From NCBI GenBank assembly GCA_003024985.2, contig PXIH01S0001213.1: 51,446 nt of DNA; one strand, 5' to 3'. Shown in pieces: positions 15,931 through 24,518 of the stretch. The notes beneath the pieces are model-generated. The model was not told where the DNA came from and ran no database searches. It saw nothing but the letters and a program-made list of their open reading frames with translations. The stretch's first letter is position 1. Each line of letters begins with the position of its first letter. Source of the stretch: Euperipatoides rowelli (Eukaryota > Onychophora > Udeonychophora > Euonychophora > Peripatopsidae). The position numbers and the translations under genes are program-made.

Positions 15931-16708
15931 GTTGACCAGGAACAGGAGTTTGTCTCACAAGCACTTCTTTATAACCAGAACTCTTAATAAGCTTTACATT
16001 TTCGGCAACTTTATCATGGCTTGTAGGAACATAAACTGTAAAGTAAGGTTGATGATGATTTACAAAAACATTTAAATTATTACTTTTAAGTACATTATAA
16101 ACCCTAATAGCATAAGTTTTGTTTTTATAAGAACCTATTTGAATGAAAAAATCTATCTTTTGTTGTATATTATCATCCACTTTAGCTTTTTCTTTATCCA
16201 CAAGTCCATCAGCAGATAAAATATTACTAGATTGCTTAGAATCATTAGAAATGGTATTCTCATTATTGGAATTTGAATTATCTAAGCTACCAGATTCAAG
16301 ATTATCTTTTTTTGCAATTGTCTTTCCAACTTCAATTACTTCAAGCTTAACAGGAGCTACACCTGTACCCAAAAAATCTAACTTTTGAGCAGCTGCTTTT
16401 GAAAGATCAATAATCCTATCTTTTCTAAAAGGCCCTCTATCATTAATTCTAACTGTAATAGACCTATTATTTAAAAGATTTGTAACTCTAACAATAGTAT
16501 TAAAAGTAAGACTTTTGTGAGCAGCTGTCAAATCAGTCATGTCAAATCTTTCACCGTTAGCAGTTAACTTACCATGAAAATCTTCCCCGTACCACGAAGC
16601 AAGTCCTACAGTAGCAGTAGCATAAATAACAAAAGAATTAAAAATAAATAACACTACTAAATAAAAAGTTTTATTTAGACTTTCAATAGTTTCTATAGAA
16701 TTTTTCAT
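15911..16708 (-). CDS. rlpA: RlpA-like septal-ring lytic transglycosylase with SPOR domain
   Basis: Exported peptidoglycan-acting protein. An N-terminal hydrophobic segment (about residues 14-34) is followed directly by the RlpA double-psi beta-barrel: [28 protein letters not shown] and [16 protein letters not shown] carry the conserved His and Asp. A Ser/Asn-rich linker (about 130-185) leads to a C-terminal SPOR domain, which binds denuded glycans at division sites. Unlike E. coli RlpA there is no lipobox cysteine, so it is probably not a lipoprotein. ATG 16708 was chosen; ATG 16729 adds 7 residues and lies inside an inverted repeat. Neither has a clear Shine-Dalgarno. Confidence 0.92.
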   Translation of the reverse strand: MKNSIETIESLNKTFYLVVLFIFNSFVIYATATVGLASWYGEDFHGKLTANGERFDMTDLTAAHKSLTFNTIVRVTNLLNNRSITVRINDRGPFRKDRIIDLSKAAAQKLDFLGTGVAPVKLEVIEVGKTIAKKDNLESGSLDNSNSNNENTISNDSKQSSNILSADGLVDKEKAKVDDNIQQKIDFFIQIGSYKNKTYAIRVYNVLKSNNLNVFVNHHQPYFTVYVPTSHDKVAENVKLIKSSGYKEVLVRQTPVPGQLIDLEQ

Positions 16709-16728
16709 ACAAACAATATTACAATACA

Positions 16729-16751
16729 TATTAGCTTATTTCAAGCTAATA
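16729..16751. repeat. 9-bp inverted repeat upstream of rlpA
   Basis: TATTAGCTT (16729-16737) and AAGCTAATA (16743-16751) are perfect reverse complements with a 5-nt loop. On the plus strand a T run follows within four bases, giving a terminator-like shape, but no plus-strand gene ends nearby. It lies directly upstream of rlpA and may be an operator or 5'-UTR hairpin. Confidence 0.4.
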
Positions 16752-16776
16752 TAATTTTTTAGTATAATATTCTTAA

Positions 16777-17021
16777 TTAAAGAATCAGGGGCTGAGAATT
16801 AAGAACAAATTATATTTCGAAACTTATCTTTCATATATTAATAAGCCTTAACTATTTATGGTAATCAATATTTAGACTTAGAAGCAAAAGAAAGCTTAGG
16901 GTATCTAGCACAAAAACTTTAAACCTTATTCGAACGTATTGTTAAAGTTTTTTCAAATGAAAGAGATTTTATTACTAATTTTTTCTACGGCTATGTTACT
17001 ACAACTATTGTCAATTTATAA
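16777..17021 (+). pseudogene. Decayed reading frame upstream of era
   Basis: The 16730-17044 interval has no intact gene, but it reads like a degraded one. Frame A is open from 16777 and ends at TAA 16849 (KNKLYFETYLSYINK). Shifted by one base, frame B continues from 16845 with GNQYLDLEAKESLGYLAQKL to TAA 16920. The same frame then resumes with FERIVKVFSNERDFITNF to TAA 17019. The amino-acid quality on both sides of each lesion suggests one former gene with a frameshift and an internal stop. No family is recognised. It ends 23 nt before era. Confidence 0.45.
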
Positions 17022-17044
17022 ATTTACTCTAGAAAGGAACCTTT

Positions 17045-17920
17045 ATGAAATCCGGATTTATAGCAATAATAGGTAGACCCTCAACAGGAAAATCAACTTT
17101 TTTAAATGCAGTGTGTAATAAACAAGTCGCAATAACTTGTTCTACACCACAAACTACTAGAAATAAAATAAAAGGTATCATTACAAATGAAGAAGGACAA
17201 TTAGTGTTCATAGACACACCAGGTTTTCATTTAAGTTCAAAAAAATTTAACTTAGTAATGATGGAGAATGTGTGTTCAGCTCTTGACGATAGTGACTTAA
17301 TACTATACATGATTGACATACAAGATGAACCAGGATCAGAAGAAAATGAAATAATTAAAATTATTAAAGAAGTGAAAAAAAATTTTCTAGTTGTTATAAA
17401 CAAAATGGACCTTAAAAAAACAAAAGAAATAGAAATATATAGATTTCTAGAAAAACATGAGATCAAAAATGAAAAGATAATAAAAATATCAGCAGAAAGT
17501 AAAATAAATATTAATTTTCTCATTCAACAAATCTTTAATAACTTGCCTAATGGACCCTTGTATTACTCTAAGGAGTACTACACAGATCAAGACATGAGTT
17601 TTAGAATAAGTGAAATTATTAGAGGAGAAGCTATTAATACTGTAAAAGGAGAAATTCAATATTCAATATATGTTGACATTGAGGATATTGAAGATAAAGA
17701 GAATTCAATATGGATAAAAGCTAGCATTATGGTTGAAAGAGAAAGTCAAAAAGGAATACTTGTTGGTAAAAAAGGAGAAAACATAAAAAAAATTGGCATA
17801 GAAGCAAGAATAAAAATAAAAAATATTTTTGAAAAAAATAATAACTTATTTTTACAAGTTAAGCTTAAGAAAAAATGGAATAAAAATGATAAAATAATAA
17901 AAAATTACTTATTAAAATGA
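17045..17920 (+). CDS. era: GTPase Era
   Basis: Essential GTPase that binds the 3' end of 16S rRNA and assists 30S assembly; 291 residues, normal. G1 is GRPSTGKST (residues 10-18), G3 DTPG (57-60), G4 NKMD (about 119-122), G5 SAES. The C-terminal KH domain carries the [11 protein letters not shown] loop. Glycine at G1 position 5 is replaced by Thr (STGKS), a mild variation. The Shine-Dalgarno AAAGGAA precedes ATG 17045. It is followed 15 nt later by lysK and then sua5, forming a translation-related operon. Confidence 0.97.
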   Translation: MKSGFIAIIGRPSTGKSTFLNAVCNKQVAITCSTPQTTRNKIKGIITNEEGQLVFIDTPGFHLSSKKFNLVMMENVCSALDDSDLILYMIDIQDEPGSEENEIIKIIKEVKKNFLVVINKMDLKKTKEIEIYRFLEKHEIKNEKIIKISAESKININFLIQQIFNNLPNGPLYYSKEYYTDQDMSFRISEIIRGEAINTVKGEIQYSIYVDIEDIEDKENSIWIKASIMVERESQKGILVGKKGENIKKIGIEARIKIKNIFEKNNNLFLQVKLKKKWNKNDKIIKNYLLK

Positions 17921-17935
17921 AAAAGGGGTAATAAG

Positions 17936-19501
17936 GTGAAGTTTAATCATTGGTCAGATATCTATGCAGCAAAAATTATAAAAGAAAAAGGTCAAAAAGA
18001 TACATATGTTTGTGCTTCTGGAATTACACCCTCAGGAACAGTACATATTGGGAATTTCAGAGAAGTAATATCTGTAGATTTGATAGTAAGAGCATTAAGA
18101 CATGCTGGACATAATGTAAAATTTATCTATTCTTGGGATAATTACGATGTTTTGAGAAAAGTTCCCTCCAATATGCCAAATTCTAATTTGCTTGAAAAAC
18201 ATCTAAGACAAGCCATTACAAAGGTTCCAGATACAAATAATCAAGAAACAAGCTATGCAAGAAAAAATGAAGTTGAGTTTGAAAAATATTTACCTACTGT
18301 TGGAATTTTTCCAATTTTCATAAATCAAAGTAAAAAATATATGAACAGTGAATACAAAGATCAAATTAAGCTTGCACTTGATCATAGAAAAGAAATAATG
18401 AATATTTTAAATAGGTACAGAACCACAGATCTTAAAACAAACTGGATGCCCTTAAATGTTTTCTGTACAAAATGTAATAAAGATACAACAGAAATAACAG
18501 AATATGACAAGCAATATTCAATTAAATATGAATGTGAATGTGAAAATTCAGAAAATTTAGACTTAAGAAAAACAGGCGCTGTAAAGTTACCTTGGCGGAT
18601 TGATTGGCCAATGAGATGGAAATATGAAAGAGTTGATTTTGAACCAGCTGGAAAAGACCACCACAGTAGCGGTGGTAGCTTTGAAACAGCAAAAGAAATA
18701 GTAAAAATTTTTAATGGAGAAGCTCCTGTAACATTTCAATACGATTTTATTTCAATTAAAGGCCTAGGGGGAAAAATTTCATCATCCTCAGGTGAAGTAG
18801 TATCACTAAAAGATGTTCTTGAAATTTATACACCAGAGCTTGTAAGGTTTCTTTTTGTAAGTACAAAGCCTAATATTGAATTTTCTATTTCATTTGATCT
18901 TGATGTAATCAAAATCTATGAAGATTATGACAAATTCGAAAAAATTTACTACGGACTTGAACCAGTTAAAGAAAATAAAAAAGAAGTTTTTAAAAGAATT
19001 TATGAACTCTCACAAATTAACGAACTAAAATTCCAACTACCCTATCAAATTGGATTTAGACATCTTACTGTAATTGTTCAAATTTTTGAAGGAAATAAAG
19101 ATAAAATACTGAAGTATTTAAAAGACGTAAAAGAACATCAAAAAGAAAAATTAATAAGAAAAATTGACTGTGCAATAAACTGGATTAAAGACTATGCGCC
19201 ATTAGAATTTAAATTTTCTCTAAGAAAGGATGAAAAAAACTTAAATCCACTAAGTCAAAATGAAAAAATAGCCATAATAAATTTACTTGAATTCTTAGAA
19301 ACAAAATTCGAGAACATTACAGAAAAAAACATCCAGGATGAAATTTACAACATAGCAAGAAATAATAACATTGAGCCACCCCTATTTTTTAGGATAATAT
19401 ATATAATACTAATCAACCAGGAAAAAGGACCAAAACTGGCAAGCTTTATAAAAACAATAGGAATCAAACAACTACAAAAGATTATTAAATATTATTTATG
19501 A
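17936..19501 (+). CDS. lysK: Class I (archaeal-type) lysyl-tRNA synthetase
   Basis: Charges tRNA-Lys. Class I LysRS is mainly archaeal and is a known hallmark of Borrelia and some other bacteria; no class II LysRS is in the window. 521 residues. The HIGH-type motif is [11 protein letters not shown] (residues 31-41) and the KMSKS-type motif is [12 protein letters not shown] (around 280). Zinc-ligand-like cysteines appear at CTKC and CECE (about 175-205), and the C-terminal half is helical, as in the family. The start is GTG 17936, 7 nt after AAAGGGGT. Its stop overlaps the sua5 ATG. Confidence 0.97.
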   Translation: MKFNHWSDIYAAKIIKEKGQKDTYVCASGITPSGTVHIGNFREVISVDLIVRALRHAGHNVKFIYSWDNYDVLRKVPSNMPNSNLLEKHLRQAITKVPDTNNQETSYARKNEVEFEKYLPTVGIFPIFINQSKKYMNSEYKDQIKLALDHRKEIMNILNRYRTTDLKTNWMPLNVFCTKCNKDTTEITEYDKQYSIKYECECENSENLDLRKTGAVKLPWRIDWPMRWKYERVDFEPAGKDHHSSGGSFETAKEIVKIFNGEAPVTFQYDFISIKGLGGKISSSSGEVVSLKDVLEIYTPELVRFLFVSTKPNIEFSISFDLDVIKIYEDYDKFEKIYYGLEPVKENKKEVFKRIYELSQINELKFQLPYQIGFRHLTVIVQIFEGNKDKILKYLKDVKEHQKEKLIRKIDCAINWIKDYAPLEFKFSLRKDEKNLNPLSQNEKIAIINLLEFLETKFENITEKNIQDEIYNIARNNNIEPPLFFRIIYIILINQEKGPKLASFIKTIGIKQLQKIIKYYL

Positions 19502-20526
19502 TAATTAGCAAGGACTTAAAAACTACTCATATGAAAACAGAAATAATATCAAAAGATAAAATACAAAAAGCAGCAAAATTCATTCAAAAAGGACTTATAG
19601 TAGCTTTTCCAACAGAAACTGTTTATGGCCTTGGTGCAAATGCATTAAACCCAGATGCCGTAAATTTAATATTTCTAGTAAAAAAAAGACCACAGCAAAA
19701 TCCTCTAATAGTACATGTAGAAAACATAAAACAAATTCAAGAACTTGTCATATGTATTCCAGAAAGTGCTAAAAGCCTAATGAAAAAATTCACACCAGGT
19801 CCTTTAACATTTATTCTTCCAAAAAATGAAAAAATATCAAACAAAATAACAGGAGGGCTTAATACTGTTGCAATAAGGATTCCTAAAAATAAAATTGCTT
19901 TAAAGCTTATTAAACTCTCACAAGTCCCAATTGTAGCTCCCTCAGCAAATATTTCAAAAAGACCAAGTTCCACCTCATTTCAAATGGTAGAAGAATCATT
20001 AAGTGGGCTAATTCACGCTATAATAAAAACAGATAAACCTTGTGAAATTGGCATAGAATCAACTGTAATAGGATTTGATGATAATGATAATATAAAAATT
20101 TTAAGACCAGGTATTATTACAAAAAAACAAATGGAAAAAGTTCTTAAACATAAATACAAAGTTGAATACTCACTAGACGACAATGAAAAAATAAAATCTC
20201 CTGGTAATCTTTTCGAACACTACAAACCAAATATTCCTGTATATCTTTTTACAAGATCAAGTAAGTTAAAAAAATATATAAACAGACAAACTAAAATTTT
20301 AATAACAAAAAACACCTGTGAATACTTCAAGTTACAAGTAAGTGATGATATAAAAATTTTTAATACTCTTGAAGAATATGCAAAAAATATATATAAGGAA
20401 TTCATAGATTCTGAGAAGGCGAAAATTTATAAAATAATACTTTGTGAGTTTCTAGAAGAAGATGAGCTTGGTCTTTCAATCAATAATAGACTAAAAAAAG
20501 CTAGTAATACACAATTTACTCGTTAA
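19498..20526 (+). CDS. tsaC: Threonylcarbamoyl-AMP synthase (Sua5/YwlC)
   Basis: Makes threonylcarbamoyl-AMP for the t6A37 modification of ANN-decoding tRNAs. 342 residues, the long Sua5 form. The YrdC-like domain (about residues 20-205) has [37 protein letters not shown] and [11 protein letters not shown]. The linker contains [11 protein letters not shown], the Sua5 signature before the C-terminal Rossmann-like domain (about 235-342). ATG 19498 overlaps the lysK stop (ATGA); ATG 19531 is an alternative giving a start nearer the YrdC core. Its end overlaps convergent plzA by 11 bp. Confidence 0.95.
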   Translation: MIISKDLKTTHMKTEIISKDKIQKAAKFIQKGLIVAFPTETVYGLGANALNPDAVNLIFLVKKRPQQNPLIVHVENIKQIQELVICIPESAKSLMKKFTPGPLTFILPKNEKISNKITGGLNTVAIRIPKNKIALKLIKLSQVPIVAPSANISKRPSSTSFQMVEESLSGLIHAIIKTDKPCEIGIESTVIGFDDNDNIKILRPGIITKKQMEKVLKHKYKVEYSLDDNEKIKSPGNLFEHYKPNIPVYLFTRSSKLKKYINRQTKILITKNTCEYFKLQVSDDIKIFNTLEEYAKNIYKEFIDSEKAKIYKIILCEFLEEDELGLSINNRLKKASNTQFTR

Positions 20527-21301
20527 AAAAATTATGAATTGCTATGGTATATTCTATTGGAATACTCTCTTCCAAAAAAGAGACCCCTAGAGCGAAAACC
20601 TTACCATTTGGAGTTTGAATTGTATTTAAATTTTTTATTTTACCACGCATTAAAATTTCTTTATCTAAGTTATTAAAACTTAAATGTAATAAAATTTCAT
20701 CTAGACTATCAAAAGAATCTTCAATATAAGAAACAACAAGAGCCCCACAGTAAGATAAATCTCTAATTGAGCAATCATATTTCTTATGATTAAAGATCAA
20801 AATTGTTTTATTAGAATTAAGACATAACTTATTAATATTTTTTTTACTAATCATAATTCTCTCATGAATTCTTTGTCTATGACCATATTTTAAGTCTAAA
20901 AGCTTACCAATCTTTATAACAAGATCATCAAACAAAGGGTTTAAAAATCTTAATGTAACTAAATTACATTCTCTATTTTTAGCACTGTACGTTACTGTAC
21001 CTAAAAACTTAACGGGTAATATAATTTTATCAAAGTCTTTTCCCACATTAATTAAAGATTTAAATTGAATACTAGTAAGATTGTTATTCTTAACAAGATC
21101 TATAATATTCTTATCTTTTGAAAAAACAAGTTTAATCATGCTAAAATAAATTGAATAAATAACACCCGAAGTAGTACAATGATCTACCTTAACTTCAACC
21201 ATAGTCTGAAGATTTAAAAAATTTTTAATTTCCCTACTCATTTTAAGTTCTTTATTTTCATATTTAGCTAAATAGTTCTTTATTTTATTTGATAAAAACA
21301 A
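20516..21301 (-). CDS. plzA: Cyclic-di-GMP receptor PlzA (PilZ domain)
   Basis: 261 residues, exactly the length of Lyme-spirochaete PlzA, the chromosomal c-di-GMP effector controlling motility and tick-stage functions. The N-terminal half is a PilZ-like (non-binding) domain. The C-terminal PilZ domain has the c-di-GMP motifs RQRIHER (RxxxR, about residues 145-150) and DLSYCG (D/NxSxxG, about 183-188), both intact, so ligand binding is expected. The start is TTG 21301, supported by AAGGGAG 6 nt upstream. Monocistronic, divergent from PBP1a across a 196-bp intergenic region. Confidence 0.96.
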   Translation of the reverse strand: MFLSNKIKNYLAKYENKELKMSREIKNFLNLQTMVEVKVDHCTTSGVIYSIYFSMIKLVFSKDKNIIDLVKNNNLTSIQFKSLINVGKDFDKIILPVKFLGTVTYSAKNRECNLVTLRFLNPLFDDLVIKIGKLLDLKYGHRQRIHERIMISKKNINKLCLNSNKTILIFNHKKYDCSIRDLSYCGALVVSYIEDSFDSLDEILLHLSFNNLDKEILMRGKIKNLNTIQTPNGKVFALGVSFLEESIPIEYTIAIHNFFNE

Positions 21302-21446
21302 TTAGACTCCCTTCAAATAAACCAAACTTAAGTAATAATCTTTAAAACTTCTTATAATCCTTCTAGTAAACATTTAAGTAATTTTTAGTTATAAATATAA
21401 ACACCATAAATCTTATTAAGAAAATTGTGTAGAAATTATAACAATA

Positions 21447-21475
21447 ATTTTGTATTATTAACAGTAATACAAAAT
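21447..21475. repeat. 11-bp perfect inverted repeat ahead of the PBP1a gene
   Basis: ATTTTGTATTA (21447-21457) and TAATACAAAAT (21465-21475) are exact reverse complements with a 7-nt loop. It lies 22 nt before the GTG start and 10 nt before the Shine-Dalgarno, between divergent plzA and PBP1a, so it is more likely an operator or 5'-UTR hairpin than a terminator. Confidence 0.45.
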
Positions 21476-21497
21476 CATAATTATTAAGGGAAATTTA

Positions 21498-24059
21498 GTG
21501 AATAATTTAAATGTTAATAAAAAAATCATTTTTTTAACTTTTTTAACATATTTCACGATAAGTACAATAATTATTTTATTTACTATTGCATTAGTTGCAA
21601 CAGTAAACATACAAAACACTAAAAATTTTGGTAATATGCAACTTGCAATTCCTTCAAAAGTTCTAGATATTAAAGGGAGATTGATTTCAAACTTTATATC
21701 CGATGAAAATAGAGAGTTATTATCTATGAAAGAAATGCCTGATAACTTGCTACATACCATTTTAATCAGAGAAGACCTAAGTTTTTTTTATCACAGAGGC
21801 TTTTCAATAATTGGAATACTTAGAGCTGCTTTTAATATAATACTAGGTAGATATTTCTCAGGAGGAAGTACACTTACTCAACAACTTGCAAAGCTTTTAT
21901 ATACTAATCAAGCAAAAAAATCCTTAATAAGAAAAATATATGAAATATGGTGGGCAGTTCAACTTGAAAAAAAACTGTCAAAGTATGAAATATTGGAACA
22001 ATACCTTAACAAGGTATACTTTGGTAACGGTAATTATGGTGTAGTAGCTGCTTCTAAATTTTTTTTTAATAAACATGTAAGTAAAATTAATACTGCAGAA
22101 GCTGTATTATTAGTAATACAACTGCCCAACCCAAAATTGTATTCACCGTTATACAATCCAAAATTTGCTAAGAAAATTCAAAAAACTATGCTAGAACAAG
22201 TAGTAGGCAATGGAATAATATCTGAGACAATAGCTAATAAAGAATTTGAAGTTTACTGGCAAAACTATGACTGGACAAGAATGGCTGATTCATCTGCTTT
22301 CTCAACAAGAGAAGATAAAGCACCTTATTTTTCTGAATATATAAGAAATAGAATTCTTAAATACTTACCTTCTGATGCAAATTTACATAAAGATGGTTAC
22401 ACAATATACACAACACTGGATCTTAATACTCAACAAATTGCTGATGAAGTTACAAAAGAAATGATAACAAAAGCAAGATCTATGTATAAATCAATTAGAA
22501 CAAATGAAACTGCAATAATAAATTCAGAAATAGTTCCTCTAGTAGATATAGTATCAGATTTATTTGGAATTTACAGTTCAAGAATTAATGGTAAACAATA
22601 TAGAAAACTAAGAGAAAAAAATTTTTATGAAGAAAATATAAATTTAATAGCTACATTTGGAGTAATGCTTGGAAATGTACAAGTAGACAAAGCAACCAAA
22701 GAATATACTTTAAAAAATAAAATTAGTCCCAAGCTTACAATACAACCCGAGGGAGCCTTTATTGCAATAGATACAGCCTCTGGAGCTATTAGAGCAATGA
22801 TAGGTGGAGATGGAAATGCTAAAATTGATGAGTTTAATAGATCTGTACAAGCAAAAATTCAACCTGGTAGTGCTTTTAAGCCTCTTTATTATGCAGCAGC
22901 TATTGAAAAAAGAAAAATAACAGCAGCATCAATATTTTCAGATTCACCTGTTGCATTCGTTAATTCAGAAGGTACAATTTATGCTCCTGATAATTATGGA
23001 GGAAAATGGAGAGGTAATGTTTTAACTAGAAAAGCACTAGCTTTATCTCTAAACATACCTTCCATTAGTGTATTAAATGAAGTAGGATTTGATGATGCAA
23101 TACACTATTCAGCAAAATTGCTAGGAATAAGCAAGCAGGATGAAATTAATAAAACTTTTCCAAGAGTACAACCATTAGCACTTGGAGTAATCTCAATAGC
23201 ACCCATACAAATGGCAAGAGCTTTTGCAATCTTTGGGAATAATGGAGAAGAAGTTAATCCTTTTGGAATAAGGTATATTGAAGATAGAAACGGAAAAATG
23301 ATAAATAACGTTGAATCTGAAATATTAACAGAAATTAAGAATAAAGGAGAAAATGCACAAATTTTATCTCCTCAAACAACTTATATAATTACAGACCTGC
23401 TAAAATCAGGAATAGATTATGGAACTTTAGCTAGCTTAAAGTACAGTATATTGAAAGACTTTAAATCTGACATAGTAGGAAAAACAGGAACTACTCAAAA
23501 TTGGGAAGATGGCTGGGTAATAGGGTATACCCCATATATAACAGCTGCTGTATGGATAGGTTTTGATAAAAAAGGATATTCTCTAGGAGTTGGAGGAACA
23601 GGATATGCTTTAGTTGGACCTGTTTGGGGTAAATTCATGAAAGAATATCACAACACCCTTCCAAAAAAAATATTTATTAGACCTTCTGGAGTAATTAATG
23701 TAGCTATTCAAAAGGAAACAGGGTTATTGCCAGAGGGAGTTAAAGAAGAACATATAATAAATGAATTATTCATTTCTGGAACACAGCCTACAAAAAAATC
23801 AAATTATTTTGAAGAGAAAAAAAATCTCATTGATTATATGGATTTCAATATTTACGGACTTGATGAGATCAATAAAATGGATACAAATGAACTTGGAAAA
23901 GATAATTTTGATGAACCTGAGTATATTAATGATAACTTTGATAATCAAACCACAAATAATGAAACAAATAATAATAATGACTATAATTTAAATATTAATG
24001 TTTATACTGAAGATACGGATATAACTGAATTTGAAGATGAAAACATTCACTTGGATTAA
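21498..24059 (+). CDS. Bifunctional penicillin-binding protein 1A (class A PBP)
   Basis: Polymerises and cross-links peptidoglycan. 853 residues: one N-terminal membrane helix (about 9-32), a GT51 transglycosylase domain (REDLSFFYHRGF with catalytic Glu, GGSTLTQQLAKLLY), a linker, then a transpeptidase domain with SAFK (SxxK), SLN (SxN) and KTGTT motifs. The C-terminal 70 residues are an unusual acidic, Asn-rich, probably disordered periplasmic tail (runs such as NETNNNNDYNLN). The start is GTG 21498, 6 nt after TTAAGGGA. The ParB-like gene starts 3 nt after its stop and is probably cotranscribed. Confidence 0.96.
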   Translation: MNNLNVNKKIIFLTFLTYFTISTIIILFTIALVATVNIQNTKNFGNMQLAIPSKVLDIKGRLISNFISDENRELLSMKEMPDNLLHTILIREDLSFFYHRGFSIIGILRAAFNIILGRYFSGGSTLTQQLAKLLYTNQAKKSLIRKIYEIWWAVQLEKKLSKYEILEQYLNKVYFGNGNYGVVAASKFFFNKHVSKINTAEAVLLVIQLPNPKLYSPLYNPKFAKKIQKTMLEQVVGNGIISETIANKEFEVYWQNYDWTRMADSSAFSTREDKAPYFSEYIRNRILKYLPSDANLHKDGYTIYTTLDLNTQQIADEVTKEMITKARSMYKSIRTNETAIINSEIVPLVDIVSDLFGIYSSRINGKQYRKLREKNFYEENINLIATFGVMLGNVQVDKATKEYTLKNKISPKLTIQPEGAFIAIDTASGAIRAMIGGDGNAKIDEFNRSVQAKIQPGSAFKPLYYAAAIEKRKITAASIFSDSPVAFVNSEGTIYAPDNYGGKWRGNVLTRKALALSLNIPSISVLNEVGFDDAIHYSAKLLGISKQDEINKTFPRVQPLALGVISIAPIQMARAFAIFGNNGEEVNPFGIRYIEDRNGKMINNVESEILTEIKNKGENAQILSPQTTYIITDLLKSGIDYGTLASLKYSILKDFKSDIVGKTGTTQNWEDGWVIGYTPYITAAVWIGFDKKGYSLGVGGTGYALVGPVWGKFMKEYHNTLPKKIFIRPSGVINVAIQKETGLLPEGVKEEHIINELFISGTQPTKKSNYFEEKKNLIDYMDFNIYGLDEINKMDTNELGKDNFDEPEYINDNFDNQTTNNETNNNNDYNLNINVYTEDTDITEFEDENIHLD

Positions 24060-24062
24060 ACT

Positions 24063-24455
24063 ATGCTAATGGATCTAAACAACATAAAAATTAAAAATAA
24101 AGTAAGAGGAAACATAGGAGATATTAGTGATTTAAAAATAAGCATAACTAAGCATGGACTTTTATATCCACTAATTATAGATAAAAATAAAAACTTAATA
24201 GCAGGATACAGAAGATATCAAGCTCTTAAAGAATTAGAATTTAAAGAAGTAGAAGTAAAAGTAACTTCTTATGAAGATAAGAAATCTTTATTAGATCTTG
24301 AACTTGATGAAAATAATTGCAGAAAATCTTTTTCAAAAAGTGAATATGAAAGGGGAAAAAGTTTACTTGCAGCATATGCTGAAAAAAACTTTATCAAAAA
24401 AATTTTTAAAATCTTATTACTGATAATTAAACAACATTTTCAAAAAAATAGGTAA
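24063..24455 (+). CDS. Stand-alone ParB N-terminal (CTPase-fold) domain protein
   Basis: 130 residues. It matches only the N-terminal nuclease/CTP-binding domain of ParB/Spo0J: C1-like KHGLLYPLII, box II AGYRRYQALKEL (GERR-type arginine patch) and C3-like DENNCRKSF. The helix-turn-helix DNA-binding and C-terminal dimer domains of ParB are absent. After SEYERGKSLLAAYAEK the protein ends with a basic, strongly hydrophobic helix (KKIFKILLLIIKQHF) that could attach to the membrane. Other frames after 24400 hit stops quickly, so I see no frameshifted remainder. It starts 3 nt after the PBP1a stop. Function unknown; it is not the chromosomal partition ParB. Confidence 0.75.
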   Translation: MLMDLNNIKIKNKVRGNIGDISDLKISITKHGLLYPLIIDKNKNLIAGYRRYQALKELEFKEVEVKVTSYEDKKSLLDLELDENNCRKSFSKSEYERGKSLLAAYAEKNFIKKIFKILLLIIKQHFQKNR

Positions 24456-24518
24456 AAAATACTAGATTAAATAAATAATTAAAAAATAAATATAATATAA
24501 TGGAGGAATTATAATAAA

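Noticed and set aside
16781-16800. TPP-riboswitch-like string (AGGGGCTGAGAATT) upstream of era
   Set aside because: Resembles part of a THI box, but the rest of the conserved core and any thiamine gene are missing.
24400-24518. Frameshifted remainder of a full-length ParB after the short ParB-domain gene
   Set aside because: The other two frames hit stop codons within a few residues and show no helix-turn-helix-like sequence, and the pgi ribosome site follows closely.
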